Assembly (NCBI RefSeq): GCF_041737375.1
Contig: NZ_JBGSRV010000008.1
Coordinates: forward strand, 124,001 to 188,000
Source of the DNA: Vampirovibrio sp041737375
GTDB taxonomy: Bacteria > Cyanobacteriota > Vampirovibrionia > Vampirovibrionales > Vampirovibrionaceae
Length of the DNA: 64,000 nucleotides
Direction of reading: 5' to 3'
The notes beneath the pieces are model-generated. The model was given only the letters and a program-made list of their open reading frames with translations, was not told where the DNA came from and made no database searches. Shown one piece after another: positions 33,864 to 42,975 of this stretch. A program made the position numbers and the translations under genes. Within the stretch, counting starts at the first letter, position 1. Every line of letters starts with the position of its first letter.

Positions 33864-34607
33864 TCAAGCTTCGTTTCGTAAATGCATACCGGATTCCAGG
33901 GTGGCAATCGATTCTTGACTCATCTCTTTGCCCATCAAGCGTCTTTCTGTCTGGAATGCCATGGGCGCAGGGCTGGGTGAGGACCGGGTTGCAGGGTCTT
34001 CTTTTTTGGAAAAATAATGTTTGAATTTGGTGTGAATGGTTTCCAGTAAATCCTGAGCTTCGGGGAGTCCGCATCGCACGTAAATACTGGTAATTCTCTC
34101 CACAATGGCCAGTTGCACTGTTTGAGCGTACGCCTTACACAAGCCCATAAACTCCTGAACCACTTGTATGAGATCGTTGACTTTCATGGCCAGAAAAAAC
34201 TGATCGGAAGGTTCTAGTATTAATAAATAATTCATGGCTTTGCACAGGTAAGGGTCTGTGTCATATTCTCTGCGCTTTTCCTGAGATTTATAAAGGGCTA
34301 ACACCGTATCCTTACCCAAACTTTTTAAATCATTCATTCGAACGTGCGCGTTAAAGTCGGATTCAGCAATAGCGCACATGCCTTTAGCCAAGACAGAGCG
34401 AATGTCGGCAGGGAAGGACAGCAGGTTTTTTACAGCCTGCTTGACCGTTGGGTTTTTTTCATAAAACCTGACGTAAGTCATAGTCAAAAGCTCGGTAAGA
34501 TGAGTGCGCGTTTTTTGGGGTAATGACGAGGGGGATATTCTAATTATCGTATCGACGTTAACTGGAATTACTAAACCCCTGATTTGAAAAATCAGAAACT
34601 TGTTCAC
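33864..34607 (-). CDS. Hypothetical protein downstream of TauE, ~247 aa
   Basis: I suggest the GTG at 34607 with GGGG close upstream; the open frame extends further into the TauE gene but that part looks spurious. The protein is helical, rich in charged residues (AVKNLLSFPADIRSVLAKGM, EAQDLLETIHTKFKHYFSKK), with a segment FLAMKVNDLIQVVQEFMGLC, and ends in a proline/serine then acidic tail. Not recognised. It follows the DoxX and TauE genes on the same strand by 30 bp, so it is probably the last gene of that operon. Start uncertain; an ATG near residue 42 is another option. Confidence 0.5.
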   Translation of the reverse strand: MNKFLIFQIRGLVIPVNVDTIIRISPSSLPQKTRTHLTELLTMTYVRFYEKNPTVKQAVKNLLSFPADIRSVLAKGMCAIAESDFNAHVRMNDLKSLGKDTVLALYKSQEKRREYDTDPYLCKAMNYLLILEPSDQFFLAMKVNDLIQVVQEFMGLCKAYAQTVQLAIVERITSIYVRCGLPEAQDLLETIHTKFKHYFSKKEDPATRSSPSPAPMAFQTERRLMGKEMSQESIATLESGMHLRNEA

Positions 34608-34636
34608 TATCCCCAAATAAAAACAGGGTTCATCGG

Positions 34637-35425
34637 TTAAATAACCCCAGAGCCAAGCAACAGGGCGTATATAATGAGCAGGGTGCCGATTAATTTTTGA
34701 ATAACCGATAAAGTGACCTTGTGCATAAAGCGGCTGGCTAGATAGGTTCCCAAAAACGCGGAGCTGATGCCTAAAAGAATCAACCCCCATTGATCGTCCT
34801 TGCACAGAAGATCAAAATGCCCGCTGAAAAAAGCAACGCCATAAATGCTCAATCTGGAAATGTCGATCAGTACTGCTGAAACAACCGTGGTGCCAATAAA
34901 CGCTTCTTTATCCAGCCCCGCCCGAATGAGGAAAGCTGAGCGCAAAGCGCCCTGATGCCCGGTTAATCCGCCAAAAAAACCGGATAAAGCACCTCCTACT
35001 GGAATCCAGGACTTGGGGAATGCCAGTTTTTGAAAGGCGGGATTCAGCTCCAAGCAGGCGAAACCAGCCATTAAAAAGGCAATCACCAGCTTGACTGGCG
35101 TGACTTCCAATACGCGCCCCAGCCATTGGTATTGAAACCATGGCGGCAGAGCGCTGACCTGGCTCATGAGTAAAGCGCCTATCAGGGCCGTCACGGTAGC
35201 CGGAAGAGAAAAGGCAATTAACGTTTTTAAATCCGCTTTTTGGCCTACGAAAAATACCTTGAATATATTGTTGGCCAAATGAACAATGGCGGTAGCCGCA
35301 ATGGCCACCGGAGCGGGGAAAAATAGCAGGAAAGCCGGTAGCAACAACGTTCCTAGCCCAAAGCCGGAAAACAGGGTGAGCATGGAAACCAGAACCGATA
35401 CGATGCCAATCAGCAAATAGCTCAT
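34637..35425 (-). CDS. TauE/SafE-family membrane exporter, 262 aa
   Basis: ATG at 35425 overlaps the stop of the DoxX gene (ATGA), showing translational coupling. The product has about eight hydrophobic helices in two halves; the N-terminal half shows FSGFGLGTLLLPAFLLFFPA and the second half SGFFGGLTGHQGALRSAFLI, the duplicated G-rich motif of the TauE/SafE/YfcA family. These export sulfite, sulfonates or related anions by a still-debated mechanism. Its partner in the operon is DoxX; a half-size member of the same family lies divergently 500 bp away. Confidence 0.82.
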   Translation of the reverse strand: MSYLLIGIVSVLVSMLTLFSGFGLGTLLLPAFLLFFPAPVAIAATAIVHLANNIFKVFFVGQKADLKTLIAFSLPATVTALIGALLMSQVSALPPWFQYQWLGRVLEVTPVKLVIAFLMAGFACLELNPAFQKLAFPKSWIPVGGALSGFFGGLTGHQGALRSAFLIRAGLDKEAFIGTTVVSAVLIDISRLSIYGVAFFSGHFDLLCKDDQWGLILLGISSAFLGTYLASRFMHKVTLSVIQKLIGTLLIIYALLLGSGVI

Positions 35426-35898
35426 GTGCTGGAAACCCTTCGTTTGGCCCACTCATTATCCAGCGACCAAGGCCCGGCACCCACCAGTGTGATAAAACAC
35501 AGGCCCATCAGCATACAAAAATCTGTTCTCGCCTCGTGAGCCATTCGCCAGAATCCTTCCGTTTGGAGCAGCCCCAGTTTGGTGCTGATAATGGCAACCA
35601 GCATAATACTTAATAAGGGAAAGCAGGCAGGCCGAGTCAGAAATCCTGCCAGTAGTAAAAGGCCCCCTGTTATTTCAATTCCACCCACAATAGGGGCCAG
35701 GATTTCGGGTTGAGGAATGCCGATTTTCATAAAACGACCTACCCCTAATTGATCAGAGAACAGGAATTTCTGAATGCCTTCGGAAAGAAAGACCAGCCCC
35801 AGCATGAATCGAATCAGAATAATAGCGGCAGGCCATGGGTGTTGGGGTACTTTATCCGGGCTATTAAGCCATTTGGGTAAGGCTTTCAAGATACTCAT
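35422..35898 (-). CDS. DoxX-family membrane protein
   Basis: 158 residues from MSILKALPKWL at 35898; a longer frame to 35970 lacks support. Four hydrophobic segments include ILIRFMLGLVFLSEGIQKFL (the DoxX opening motif), IVGGIEITGGLLLLAGFLTRPA and CFPLLSIMLVAIISTKLGLL. The DoxX family acts in the membrane, often with thiol or redox systems and sulfur compounds. The overlapping TauE exporter fits a shared sulfur-related function, but this is an inference. Confidence 0.8.
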   Translation of the reverse strand: MSILKALPKWLNSPDKVPQHPWPAAIILIRFMLGLVFLSEGIQKFLFSDQLGVGRFMKIGIPQPEILAPIVGGIEITGGLLLLAGFLTRPACFPLLSIMLVAIISTKLGLLQTEGFWRMAHEARTDFCMLMGLCFITLVGAGPWSLDNEWAKRRVSST

Positions 35899-35995
35899 AG
35901 CAGATAAAATACTATAAGCCCTTGTCAATGTGAAGACGATGCCGGGGAGGTATGCTAAACTGGTGGCCATTCACCGCATAATCGGGGCTTTTGAT

Positions 35996-36355
35996 ATGCC
36001 GTTTCTGTATTTCTCGCTATTGGGTATGATTGCCGGGGCTTTTAGTGGGCTTGTGGGTATTGGCGGTGGCATTATTCTGGTACCGGCGCTGGTGTTTTTG
36101 TTTGGCTTTTCTCAACAAGCCGCTCAGGGAACCACCCTGTCTCTGCTGGTACTGCCCATTGGCTTGTTGGGGGCTTTAGAGTATTACCGTCACGGTTATG
36201 TCGATTTAAAAGTGGCCGCTTTAATCTGTCTGGGCTTTGTGTTGGGTAATTTGCTGGGGGCTAAACTGGCCCTGGTTTTGCCCACGGCGTTACTGGAAAA
36301 AATTTTTGGCGGGACTTTACTTATACTGGGACTGAAAATGTTGATTGGGGTTTAA
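35996..36355 (+). CDS. Half-size TauE/SafE protein, 119 aa
   Basis: The sequence MPFLYFSLLGMIAGAFSGLV, with GIGGGIILVPALVFLFGFS and AAQGTTLSLLVLPIG, matches one half of a TauE/SafE transporter with about four hydrophobic helices. It ends in an orderly way (GTLLILGLKMLIGV), so it is a natural half-size member that would need to dimerise. The start could also be an earlier ATG (35930, 35940 region); 35996 gives a clean hydrophobic N-terminus. It is divergent from the DoxX-TauE operon. Confidence 0.78.
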   Translation: MPFLYFSLLGMIAGAFSGLVGIGGGIILVPALVFLFGFSQQAAQGTTLSLLVLPIGLLGALEYYRHGYVDLKVAALICLGFVLGNLLGAKLALVLPTALLEKIFGGTLLILGLKMLIGV

Positions 36356-36755
36356 GGTTCTGGATCTGATTTTTTCTCCAGTTGGGTGATTGGTGTTGAT
36401 GGTTGTAGCACTCTGTTTTTCCAGCGCTCATCCGCCAGAAGAGGGAGGGGACCAGTGGGGGAACTCTCTTTAAAATTGCCTGGGTGGCGAATAGTCAGTG
36501 AGACATTAATTTTGCATAATATTGCTGAATGGTAAGGAGCTTATTTTTCAATTTGCTCGTTTCCAAATTTCTTTGGGAGAGTGATCATCACCCTTTTTGT
36601 CTCTGGTTTGAAGTCTGATAGGTCTTGAAGTTTCTGGTTTTGAATTTGAAAGACCCTGAAAGTAACGCCATTCCATTTTTGAAATTGCGCAGTGTTTCGT
36701 TACTCAATCAATCTGTCCTGATTGACTTGCTAAGTCTTTAATTAAAGAGGTCTGC
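36356..36755. other. 400-bp intergenic region
   Basis: No gene with a ribosome site. A purine-rich patch near 36438-36475 and several A/T-rich stretches were noted but no convincing hairpin or promoter. It separates the half-size TauE gene from a two-gene set of small proteins. Confidence 0.35.
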
Positions 36756-36923
36756 ATGATGAAAGTGACCAAAACGTCTTTTTCTCCCGCCATCCAGTAT
36801 CAACGCCTTGCCAGAGAGGAACTGAGCGCGGTAGAAGCGCTGAGAATTTATTTCACCATTTTATCGGGTGTCATTCTGTTTGCGCTTTCTTATTACTACA
36901 TGCATCTTATTCCCATCGCCTGA
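36756..36923 (+). CDS. Small single-pass membrane protein, 55 aa
   Basis: ATG at 36756 (or 36759) follows AAAGAGG. It has a polar N-terminal half (QYQRLAREELSAVEALRIYF) and one hydrophobic helix FTILSGVILFALSYYYMHLI at the end. Followed after 53 bp by the next gene, so the two may form an operon. Unknown family. Confidence 0.55.
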   Translation: MMKVTKTSFSPAIQYQRLAREELSAVEALRIYFTILSGVILFALSYYYMHLIPIA

Positions 36924-36976
36924 TAGACCCGTTAAAACACCATTCCATTGTTTGCTTACTCAAGGAGGATCCCCAT

Positions 36977-37318
36977 ATGATGTCTGATCAAAATTGTGAT
37001 GCCCTGTACCCCATAGCCAAAGCTTTTTATCAGGCTTATCGTTTGACGGGGGTCGTGAAAATTAAATTTAGCGTTCGCAGTATCGCCGATAGCGATGGCA
37101 ACAGCGTGGTGGAGGTCTATTTGAGCCCTCGTGATGAGGAAGCCGCCTCTACCTTAAACCTGGAAGACCATTCCCGGCATATGCAGTTTTTGGAATCCAT
37201 GGTGCCATCCAATTTGCTCGGGTATCAGTTTATTTTAAAAATTTCACCTATGGGCGTTGATGACATTGAGCTTGAAGTGCTGAATGTTGTGGAGCCTGTT
37301 ACTTACACGTCGATGTAG
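36977..37318 (+). CDS. Hypothetical soluble protein, 113 aa
   Basis: A near-perfect AAGGAGG lies 8 nt before the ATG. The sequence alternates strands and helices (VKIKFSVRSIADSDGNSVVE, then VYLSPRDEEA, YQFILKISPMGVDDIELEVL) without recognised motif; it is acidic. It ends tail-to-tail with the P-type ATPase gene 20 bp away. Function unknown. Confidence 0.6.
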   Translation: MMSDQNCDALYPIAKAFYQAYRLTGVVKIKFSVRSIADSDGNSVVEVYLSPRDEEAASTLNLEDHSRHMQFLESMVPSNLLGYQFILKISPMGVDDIELEVLNVVEPVTYTSM

Positions 37319-37337
37319 CGTTATTACCAACAAACCG

Positions 37338-40133
37338 TTATGGGGTGCGTGTGGTTTTCAAAGAGAAAAGCACAACACCCAGCCCCATGGCCATGGGTAC
37401 AAAAACGGCGTTGAGGGGAAGAGGCACGGTCCCCATCAAATGGTTCGCCAGCGGTGTATAAACGGTCAGGGCCTGCAACAGTAAGCTGAGTCCAATCACC
37501 ACCCAGGTAATGGGGGTGCTCACCATTTCGTTTAAGAACGAACTGCGTTTCTCGCCAGCGTTCATTGCTTGCACGTTAAACAGGTTGAGCGTTTGGCTAA
37601 TAGCCATTCCGCAAAAGGCAGCCGTTCCAGCCATAGCAGGAGACAATTTTAAAAGAAAGAGGCAAACACAATAACTGCCGAGTCCGGCAATTACCATTAA
37701 CATTCCCCAATAGGCAATAAGCCACAAATTTTTAGATGAAAGGGGATCTTGTTGCCAATGCGTTGATTCGGCCATGATGGCTGGTTTGGCTTGATCGTAG
37801 CGCCATTTTTGCTGCGTATCGGGTTCGCCGCTTTCACTGGCCGAACTCACAATGACATTGCTTTCCGGCACAGGCTCTATGGCCAGTACTATTGCTGGAA
37901 TGGAAACAATAACCAGACTGAGCCAGATTAACTGAATGGCCTGAATAGGCAAGCCAAAGCCAGCCAGTACGGCGGCGGTTACAAACAATATTAATCCCAG
38001 ATTACAGCTGAGGAGATAACGCAGGCATGATTGTATTTTGCGGCTGGAAATCCGGCTTTCCGCAATGGCATGTAAAATACCTTCCAGCCGATCGTTGAGC
38101 AGTATAATATCCGCGCATTCTTTGGCTGCCTGGGAACCTTGTAAGCCCATGGCAATGGCCACATCGCTTTTTTGAAGCGCGGGTGAGTCATTCACCCCGT
38201 CGCCCACCATGGCCACCACCTGATGACCTTGCTGGAGCGATGCCACAATGGCTAACTTTTCTTCTGGCTTGGTGCGGGCAAATACTTTTACCGTATCGGG
38301 TATCAAAGGCTGATCCCATGCCTCTAAATCGGATCGAAGCCACACTTCATCCGAAGCTTTTACGATTAGCCCCAGTTCACGGGCTGTCATTTCTGCGGTT
38401 GCTTTTTGATCGCCGGTAATCATAATCATTCGTGCCCCGGTATTTTTTAAAGCGCTAATGGCTTCACGAGCGCCGGATTTTGGAGGATCGATCAAGCAAA
38501 CCCAGCCCAAAAAAATTGCATTGGCATAGGGGCCGCTGTCATCATTGTCCAGCATGGGTTTTTGGGCAAAGCCAACCACACGCAGATTATTTTCGTAAGC
38601 CATTTGGCGGTTTTGCATTAAAAATTCACTGCGCTGGTTCAGGTTTAATTCTTGCAGGCTGCCGTCAGGCTTCATGTAAAACCGACATTGTTCCAGCACC
38701 GATTCTGGCGCTCCTTTAATCATGGAAATGAGTTGCCCGTTGGGGTTTTCACACAGGGTGGCCGAGCGTAAGCTGACTGGATCAAAGGGAATGTTGATCC
38801 GTTGATGATATCCCGCTTCCAAACTGCCGGAGGCGGCCCGGTAAAGCGCCACATCAATGGGGTCCCCCATTAAGCCGCTTCGCAATCCTTCTAGCATGGT
38901 GCCGTTATTCAGACGGCCCACCCGCAATAAGGCTTCTATGGATTGACTGGGAAATGCCTGTTGGGTTTGCCAATGCGGATCGTAGGCAACGGCTCCCATT
39001 TCCGGTAAATAAAGCTGATCCAGCAACAAGTAATTCTCGGTGAGTGTCCCGGTTTTATCGGTACAAATCACATTTAAATCACCGATGGTTTCCAGTGCCT
39101 GAAAATTTTTGACCCATACGTTCTTCGTTCTCAAGCGGCCCATGCTCACTGATAAGATGAGACTGGCCAAGCCTGGGATGGTTTCAGGGAAAGCCACAAT
39201 GGCCATGACCAAACCCATTTGAACCAGAGGAGCCATGGGCATTTGACGAGACAGACCCACCCCAATCACTACCGCTATCAATAGAAGAACGCCCATAAAA
39301 ATTTTGAAACTTAGCGCGTTTAAATGCCGGGTTAATGGAGATTCCCGCTTTTGGGTATTGCGGGCCAGCGCCGCTATTTTGCCCATCACTGTTTGGGAAC
39401 CCAGAGCAGTAACAATGGCTTCTCCCTTGCCTGTTTTAACCAGGGTGCCAGCAAATACCATGTTGGATAAAGCGGTTAAATCTTCCGAGGGGTGCAAAAT
39501 ATCGTTGGCATTTTTGGGAACCAGCACCGACTCTCCCGAAAGGGGCGATTCATCAACTTGTAACTGGGTACTGGAAACCAGACGGGCATCGGCTGGTATC
39601 ATTTGCCCCCCGCCCATAACCAGAATGTCTCCCAAAGCCAGTTCACGTGCGTGGATGGTTGTGTTTTGTCCATTGCGACGCACGGTGCAGCGCAAATCTG
39701 CTGTGTCATTCTGATTTTTTTGTCCCCCAAAAGATTTCCACTGGATGATTCCCTGAATGCCCGTATTGATGAGCAGCGCAACCAGAATTAAAATGCCATC
39801 GGTTGGCTGGCCCATCAGGAATGACAATCCGGCTGCCGCTATAAATAGCAGAGACAACTTTGTTTTCAAGTGGCTCAAAAATACTTGACCGGGCGGCAAG
39901 CTGAGCGTTATTTTTGCTTCTGCTTTTTGGGATGCTTTATTTCGGATTTCAGCCTCTGCGTTTTCCAGTCCTTGCAAGGTGGTTTTTAGCAGGTTAAGGC
40001 AGGCACCAATGGATTGCGCATGGCACGGCCATTGGTGAGACTCCTCAGTGGCTGGCGCTTCATTCGGGCCGGTTTTTGGAGTGGCCAAGTCAGGCACAGG
40101 CTGATTTGAAGCAGACATGGAATGAAGTGACAT
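37338..40133 (-). CDS. P2-type cation ATPase with altered ion site, 931 aa
   Basis: Has the P-type phosphorylation motif ICTDKTGTLTEN, actuator motif DESPLSGES, KGAPESVLEQC, MITGDQKATAE and GDGVNDSPALQKSDVAIAMG. It is close to the calcium-pump group. M4 keeps Glu (AFPETIPG), but M6 reads IWLSLVIVSIPAIV where calcium pumps have N..TDG, and M5 reads CNLGLIL without the usual Glu, so ion specificity must differ or activity may be changed. The N-terminal ~85 residues are extra and acidic. A second P2 ATPase lies at 47.7 kb with regular motifs. Confidence 0.85.
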   Translation of the reverse strand: MSLHSMSASNQPVPDLATPKTGPNEAPATEESHQWPCHAQSIGACLNLLKTTLQGLENAEAEIRNKASQKAEAKITLSLPPGQVFLSHLKTKLSLLFIAAAGLSFLMGQPTDGILILVALLINTGIQGIIQWKSFGGQKNQNDTADLRCTVRRNGQNTTIHARELALGDILVMGGGQMIPADARLVSSTQLQVDESPLSGESVLVPKNANDILHPSEDLTALSNMVFAGTLVKTGKGEAIVTALGSQTVMGKIAALARNTQKRESPLTRHLNALSFKIFMGVLLLIAVVIGVGLSRQMPMAPLVQMGLVMAIVAFPETIPGLASLILSVSMGRLRTKNVWVKNFQALETIGDLNVICTDKTGTLTENYLLLDQLYLPEMGAVAYDPHWQTQQAFPSQSIEALLRVGRLNNGTMLEGLRSGLMGDPIDVALYRAASGSLEAGYHQRINIPFDPVSLRSATLCENPNGQLISMIKGAPESVLEQCRFYMKPDGSLQELNLNQRSEFLMQNRQMAYENNLRVVGFAQKPMLDNDDSGPYANAIFLGWVCLIDPPKSGAREAISALKNTGARMIMITGDQKATAEMTARELGLIVKASDEVWLRSDLEAWDQPLIPDTVKVFARTKPEEKLAIVASLQQGHQVVAMVGDGVNDSPALQKSDVAIAMGLQGSQAAKECADIILLNDRLEGILHAIAESRISSRKIQSCLRYLLSCNLGLILFVTAAVLAGFGLPIQAIQLIWLSLVIVSIPAIVLAIEPVPESNVIVSSASESGEPDTQQKWRYDQAKPAIMAESTHWQQDPLSSKNLWLIAYWGMLMVIAGLGSYCVCLFLLKLSPAMAGTAAFCGMAISQTLNLFNVQAMNAGEKRSSFLNEMVSTPITWVVIGLSLLLQALTVYTPLANHLMGTVPLPLNAVFVPMAMGLGVVLFSLKTTRTP

Positions 40134-40437
40134 GGTGCAAATTACCTCAACATAATTCCCTGGATTTTAAATGGCCCATAGCGTGAAAATATAAAAAGAC
40201 TTCATGGAGATCATTCCACCTGCTTTTGATTTCAAACCAAATATTTCATTCTTGTAATTCTTGTGTGGCTGTATGGCTGGGCTTCCCGAGGTGCTCTATA
40301 AGGAGATTCAATACGCCAAACATAGCAGCATGGGCAATTGGCCCTTTACTAAATATTTTGTAGAGTGGTTGAACAGGTTGGGTTTATAAATGGGTTTATA
40401 AATGGGTTTGGATTGCCCCATTAAAAAGGAGTTGATG
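40134..40437. promoter_or_regulatory. Divergent region with tandem 12-bp repeats
   Basis: About 300 bp between the ATPase and the stress-like gene. Near its right end GGGTTTATAAAT is repeated in tandem at 40380-40391 and 40392-40403, then GGGTTTGG. The repeats lie ~35 bp upstream of the start codon of the rightward gene and may be a promoter/operator duplication. Confidence 0.45.
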
Positions 40438-40971
40438 ATGGCCACACGTCATTCACATCCACAGGATGGATATGAGCAAATCTCGGGTTTATTCATCTCG
40501 TATAAGGATTTTTCCGATTTGATTGAAGCGTTGCATATACGTGGTTTTAAAGAAGAGGATATCAGTGTTTTGATGTCGGAACATACGCATAATCAGTATT
40601 TTTCGCCTCAGGAAAACACAAAAGCACCGGAAGGAGCTGCTGTGGGAAGTCTCTCGGGTGGCATTCTGGGCGCGGTGCTTGGTGGTTTAACGCTGGTGGG
40701 CAATATTATTTTGCCGGGTTCAGGGCTATTGGTTGCCGGTCCTTTGGTGGGTGCTTTAACCGCTGGTGCTATTGGGGCGGCTACGGGTGGCTTGATTGGA
40801 TCGCTGGTAGGCGCTGGTATCCCGGAGCATGAGGCTAAATTTTTTGAAAATGCCCTAAAAGATGAAGGGCATATTCTGGTGGTGGTCCATGTGTTGAAAA
40901 CTCAGGTCAAAGAAGTGAAAGCCGTGTTTGAGCGGCATCATGCCACACAACTGAAAGTTTATAACGCCTGA
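40438..40971 (+). CDS. YflT-like general stress membrane-associated protein, 177 aa
   Basis: ATG at 40438 follows AAGGAG with 6-nt spacing. The N-terminal part YEQISGLFISYKDFSDLIEA with GFKEEDISVLM resembles the heat-induced stress protein domain. Then a long glycine-rich hydrophobic hairpin (EGAAVGSLSGGILGAVLGGL; AGAIGAATGGLIGSLVGAGI) follows, ending with a ferredoxin-like strand set GHILVVVHVLKTQVKEVKAV. The pattern is common in uncharacterised general-stress proteins. Role unknown. Confidence 0.65.
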   Translation: MATRHSHPQDGYEQISGLFISYKDFSDLIEALHIRGFKEEDISVLMSEHTHNQYFSPQENTKAPEGAAVGSLSGGILGAVLGGLTLVGNIILPGSGLLVAGPLVGALTAGAIGAATGGLIGSLVGAGIPEHEAKFFENALKDEGHILVVVHVLKTQVKEVKAVFERHHATQLKVYNA

Positions 40972-40993
40972 ACGCTTTGCGTTGAATGCCTTG

Positions 40994-41025
40994 AAAGCCA
41001 GTCTTGTTTAAGAGGCTGGCTTTTT
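40994..41025. terminator. Terminator between convergent genes
   Basis: AAAGCCAG (40994-41001) pairs with CTGGCTTT (41016-41023), followed by T residues on the plus strand; it overlaps the end of the minus-strand DUF2993 gene. Confidence 0.75.
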
Positions 41026-41949
41026 GCTATGAGAGGCTTGATACTTTGTCAAAGCCTCTGGCTTGGGTTCAACTTTGATGTCGGCTTGCAGGTAAAGTTG
41101 GCGATCCCGAATTTCTGACTGAGTGATGGCCACTTTAACTTTGTGCCGATCCACCTTGATATGGTTCAGGTTCACGATTTGGCCAAAGTAGGTTTCTACC
41201 AGTCGTTCAATGTTTCGGGTGTCTTGAAACCCTTCAATTTGTAGCTCTAAATCGGAGAGGTGTAAACGCGATTTTTTAGCGGTGATTTGGCCACTGATTT
41301 TAACGGGGAGTCCAGATTCAATCGGTCGATCGTGTTTGTTCAGAATGGATTCGATGGTAATTCGATTATCGGCCAATAAAACGGAAGGATTGATGACATC
41401 CAGATAATGTTTTCCAAATGGAGGGATGGCAACTTTCAGGTTGGTGAGTAGTTTTCGACCTTTTTCGCTGGTCAGCAAGCGATTAATGTCCGCTTCGCTC
41501 ATACGGGCTTTCATAGTCAAGGTCATAGGCTTAAGCAGAATGGGCCGATTGCTTTTGCTGATGAAAATCGGAGACTCTTTATTATTTTCAATATTAAATT
41601 CACTGAGGGGGATGAAGTCATCCAGTAAAACCTGCTGGCCGCTCATCTGAATCTGGCGTGCTTTACCGCCCCATAGATCGCTGGCGCTGTAAAGGGTCAG
41701 ACGCGTCCGCAAATTTCCGGTCACATATCGTCCCACTTCCCGTTTTAAGATGCGATTGGCCATCCAGCCAGACACGGGGGTGAACCCACTTATATTTTGT
41801 ACCAAACGATTAAACCCGTTGGCTGTTTTAAAAGGCGGGTAATTCATGGGCTTTTTTTCTGCCCAGGCCATAGACCCCAAAAGCAGCAATCCTGTCAGCA
41901 TAATGGTACTGCTTTGATGAATGAGTTGGGTCCAGTTTTTCACACACAT
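41008..41949 (-). CDS. DUF2993 (LmeA-like) secreted lipid-binding-type protein, 313 aa
   Basis: Signal peptide TIMLTGLLLLGSMAWAEKKP near the start; the ATG (or a GTG two codons on) follows AAAGGAT. Conserved DUF2993 features include ATGNLRTRLTLY-like and ARQIQMSGQQVLLDDFIPLS segments, LKPMTLTMKARMSEADINRL, KVAIPPFGKHYL and the C-terminal RDRQLYLQADIKVEP. In cyanobacteria and actinobacteria the family is periplasmic or membrane associated and thought to bind lipids or mannans. Likely role in the envelope. Confidence 0.8.
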   Translation of the reverse strand: MCVKNWTQLIHQSSTIMLTGLLLLGSMAWAEKKPMNYPPFKTANGFNRLVQNISGFTPVSGWMANRILKREVGRYVTGNLRTRLTLYSASDLWGGKARQIQMSGQQVLLDDFIPLSEFNIENNKESPIFISKSNRPILLKPMTLTMKARMSEADINRLLTSEKGRKLLTNLKVAIPPFGKHYLDVINPSVLLADNRITIESILNKHDRPIESGLPVKISGQITAKKSRLHLSDLELQIEGFQDTRNIERLVETYFGQIVNLNHIKVDRHKVKVAITQSEIRDRQLYLQADIKVEPKPEALTKYQASHSKKPAS

Positions 41950-42184
41950 ATCCTTTGTGTTTGGTGAACGGGCAATGCCATTACGGAAAAGTCTCTTGTC
42001 TTGCTTGTGATATCAGTCATTATAACTGTTTTGAAGCACGTTGATACTGATTTTTAGAGATTTTCCAAAGGGAACAGCTTGATTTTTTTTGCGTCAACAA
42101 TTACCTGTATTCACTGTTACACTTAAAGGAAACGGTTGGCCCACACAATATCGGATTTGGACAATGACGATAGGGAAAGAGTTA

Positions 42185-42958
42185 ATGAACGCTTGGGTAT
42201 TTGGGGTTCTTTTGGTTTTATTATCAGGGTCTTCTCTGGCCACTGCCGCTGGCAATATTCCAGCGGTTTCTATAGGAAAGCCGTTGAGTGCGGGCGTATC
42301 TCAAGAAGCTGTGGGCCTGAGCGATGATATTCAATTCGCGGAAGCGCTGGTTAAGCAAAAGCCTCAGGATGCGGAAGCTTATTTTTTATTGGCTGTCGCT
42401 TACAGTCGTACCCCTTATTTGGAGCGTGCGCTGGAAGCCCTGGACCGCTCCAGACGACTGGCTCAAAAAAGCCCGGAAGGCTTTGCCCTTTTTGATCGTA
42501 AAATTGCCGAATATGAAAAAATGCGGCTAAAAACACCGGATGATTCTCGGATTTTATACCGATTAGGCTTTGGTTATTATATTCGGGGTTACGCAGTGGC
42601 CAATGGTTACATGAAGGACTCTACCATTGGGCCTAATGCGTTTTATGATCAAGCGGAGCAAACTTTTCAAGCTCTGGTTGCTTTGGATGCCACTGATTAT
42701 TCGGCCAGAAATTACCTGGGTTATTTACTGGCTGAACGAGAGCCTGAAAAAAATTATGAAGCCGCCGTGGCCTTATGGCAGGATTCTTTAAGGATTAATC
42801 CTGAAAATCCAGGGGCTTACATGTTATTGGGTCAGGCTGCTTTGCAAAAAGGCAATCTCAAACAGGCGCTTCAATATAGCTCAAAAGCGCTACACGCTCG
42901 AAATGCCTGGCTAAAGTCCAAAGGCATTGATCCCGATACGGTGAAAGTGCGATTGTAA
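42185..42958 (+). CDS. Secreted TPR-like protein, 257 aa
   Basis: Chosen start ATG 42185 with AAAGAG upstream gives a signal peptide MNAWVFGVLLVLLSGSSLAT. Two or more helix-pair repeats of TPR style follow (QDAEAYFLLAVAYSRTPYLE, SRILYRLGFGYYIRGYAV, SARNYLGYLLAEREPEKNYE, GAYMLLGQAALQKGNLKQAL). TPR proteins act as protein-binding scaffolds. It would be periplasmic. The exact partner is unknown. Confidence 0.75.
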   Translation: MNAWVFGVLLVLLSGSSLATAAGNIPAVSIGKPLSAGVSQEAVGLSDDIQFAEALVKQKPQDAEAYFLLAVAYSRTPYLERALEALDRSRRLAQKSPEGFALFDRKIAEYEKMRLKTPDDSRILYRLGFGYYIRGYAVANGYMKDSTIGPNAFYDQAEQTFQALVALDATDYSARNYLGYLLAEREPEKNYEAAVALWQDSLRINPENPGAYMLLGQAALQKGNLKQALQYSSKALHARNAWLKSKGIDPDTVKVRL

Positions 42959-42975
42959 TATTTAAAGTGACGCGC

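Noticed and set aside
34608..34805. N-terminal extension of the 33.9-kb minus-strand frame
   Set aside because: It overlaps the TauE gene in another frame and reads like out-of-frame sequence; a start near 34607 is more likely.
36430..36480. Possible hairpin terminator in the 36.4-kb gap
   Set aside because: Purine-rich sequence gives only short imperfect pairing and no T-run.
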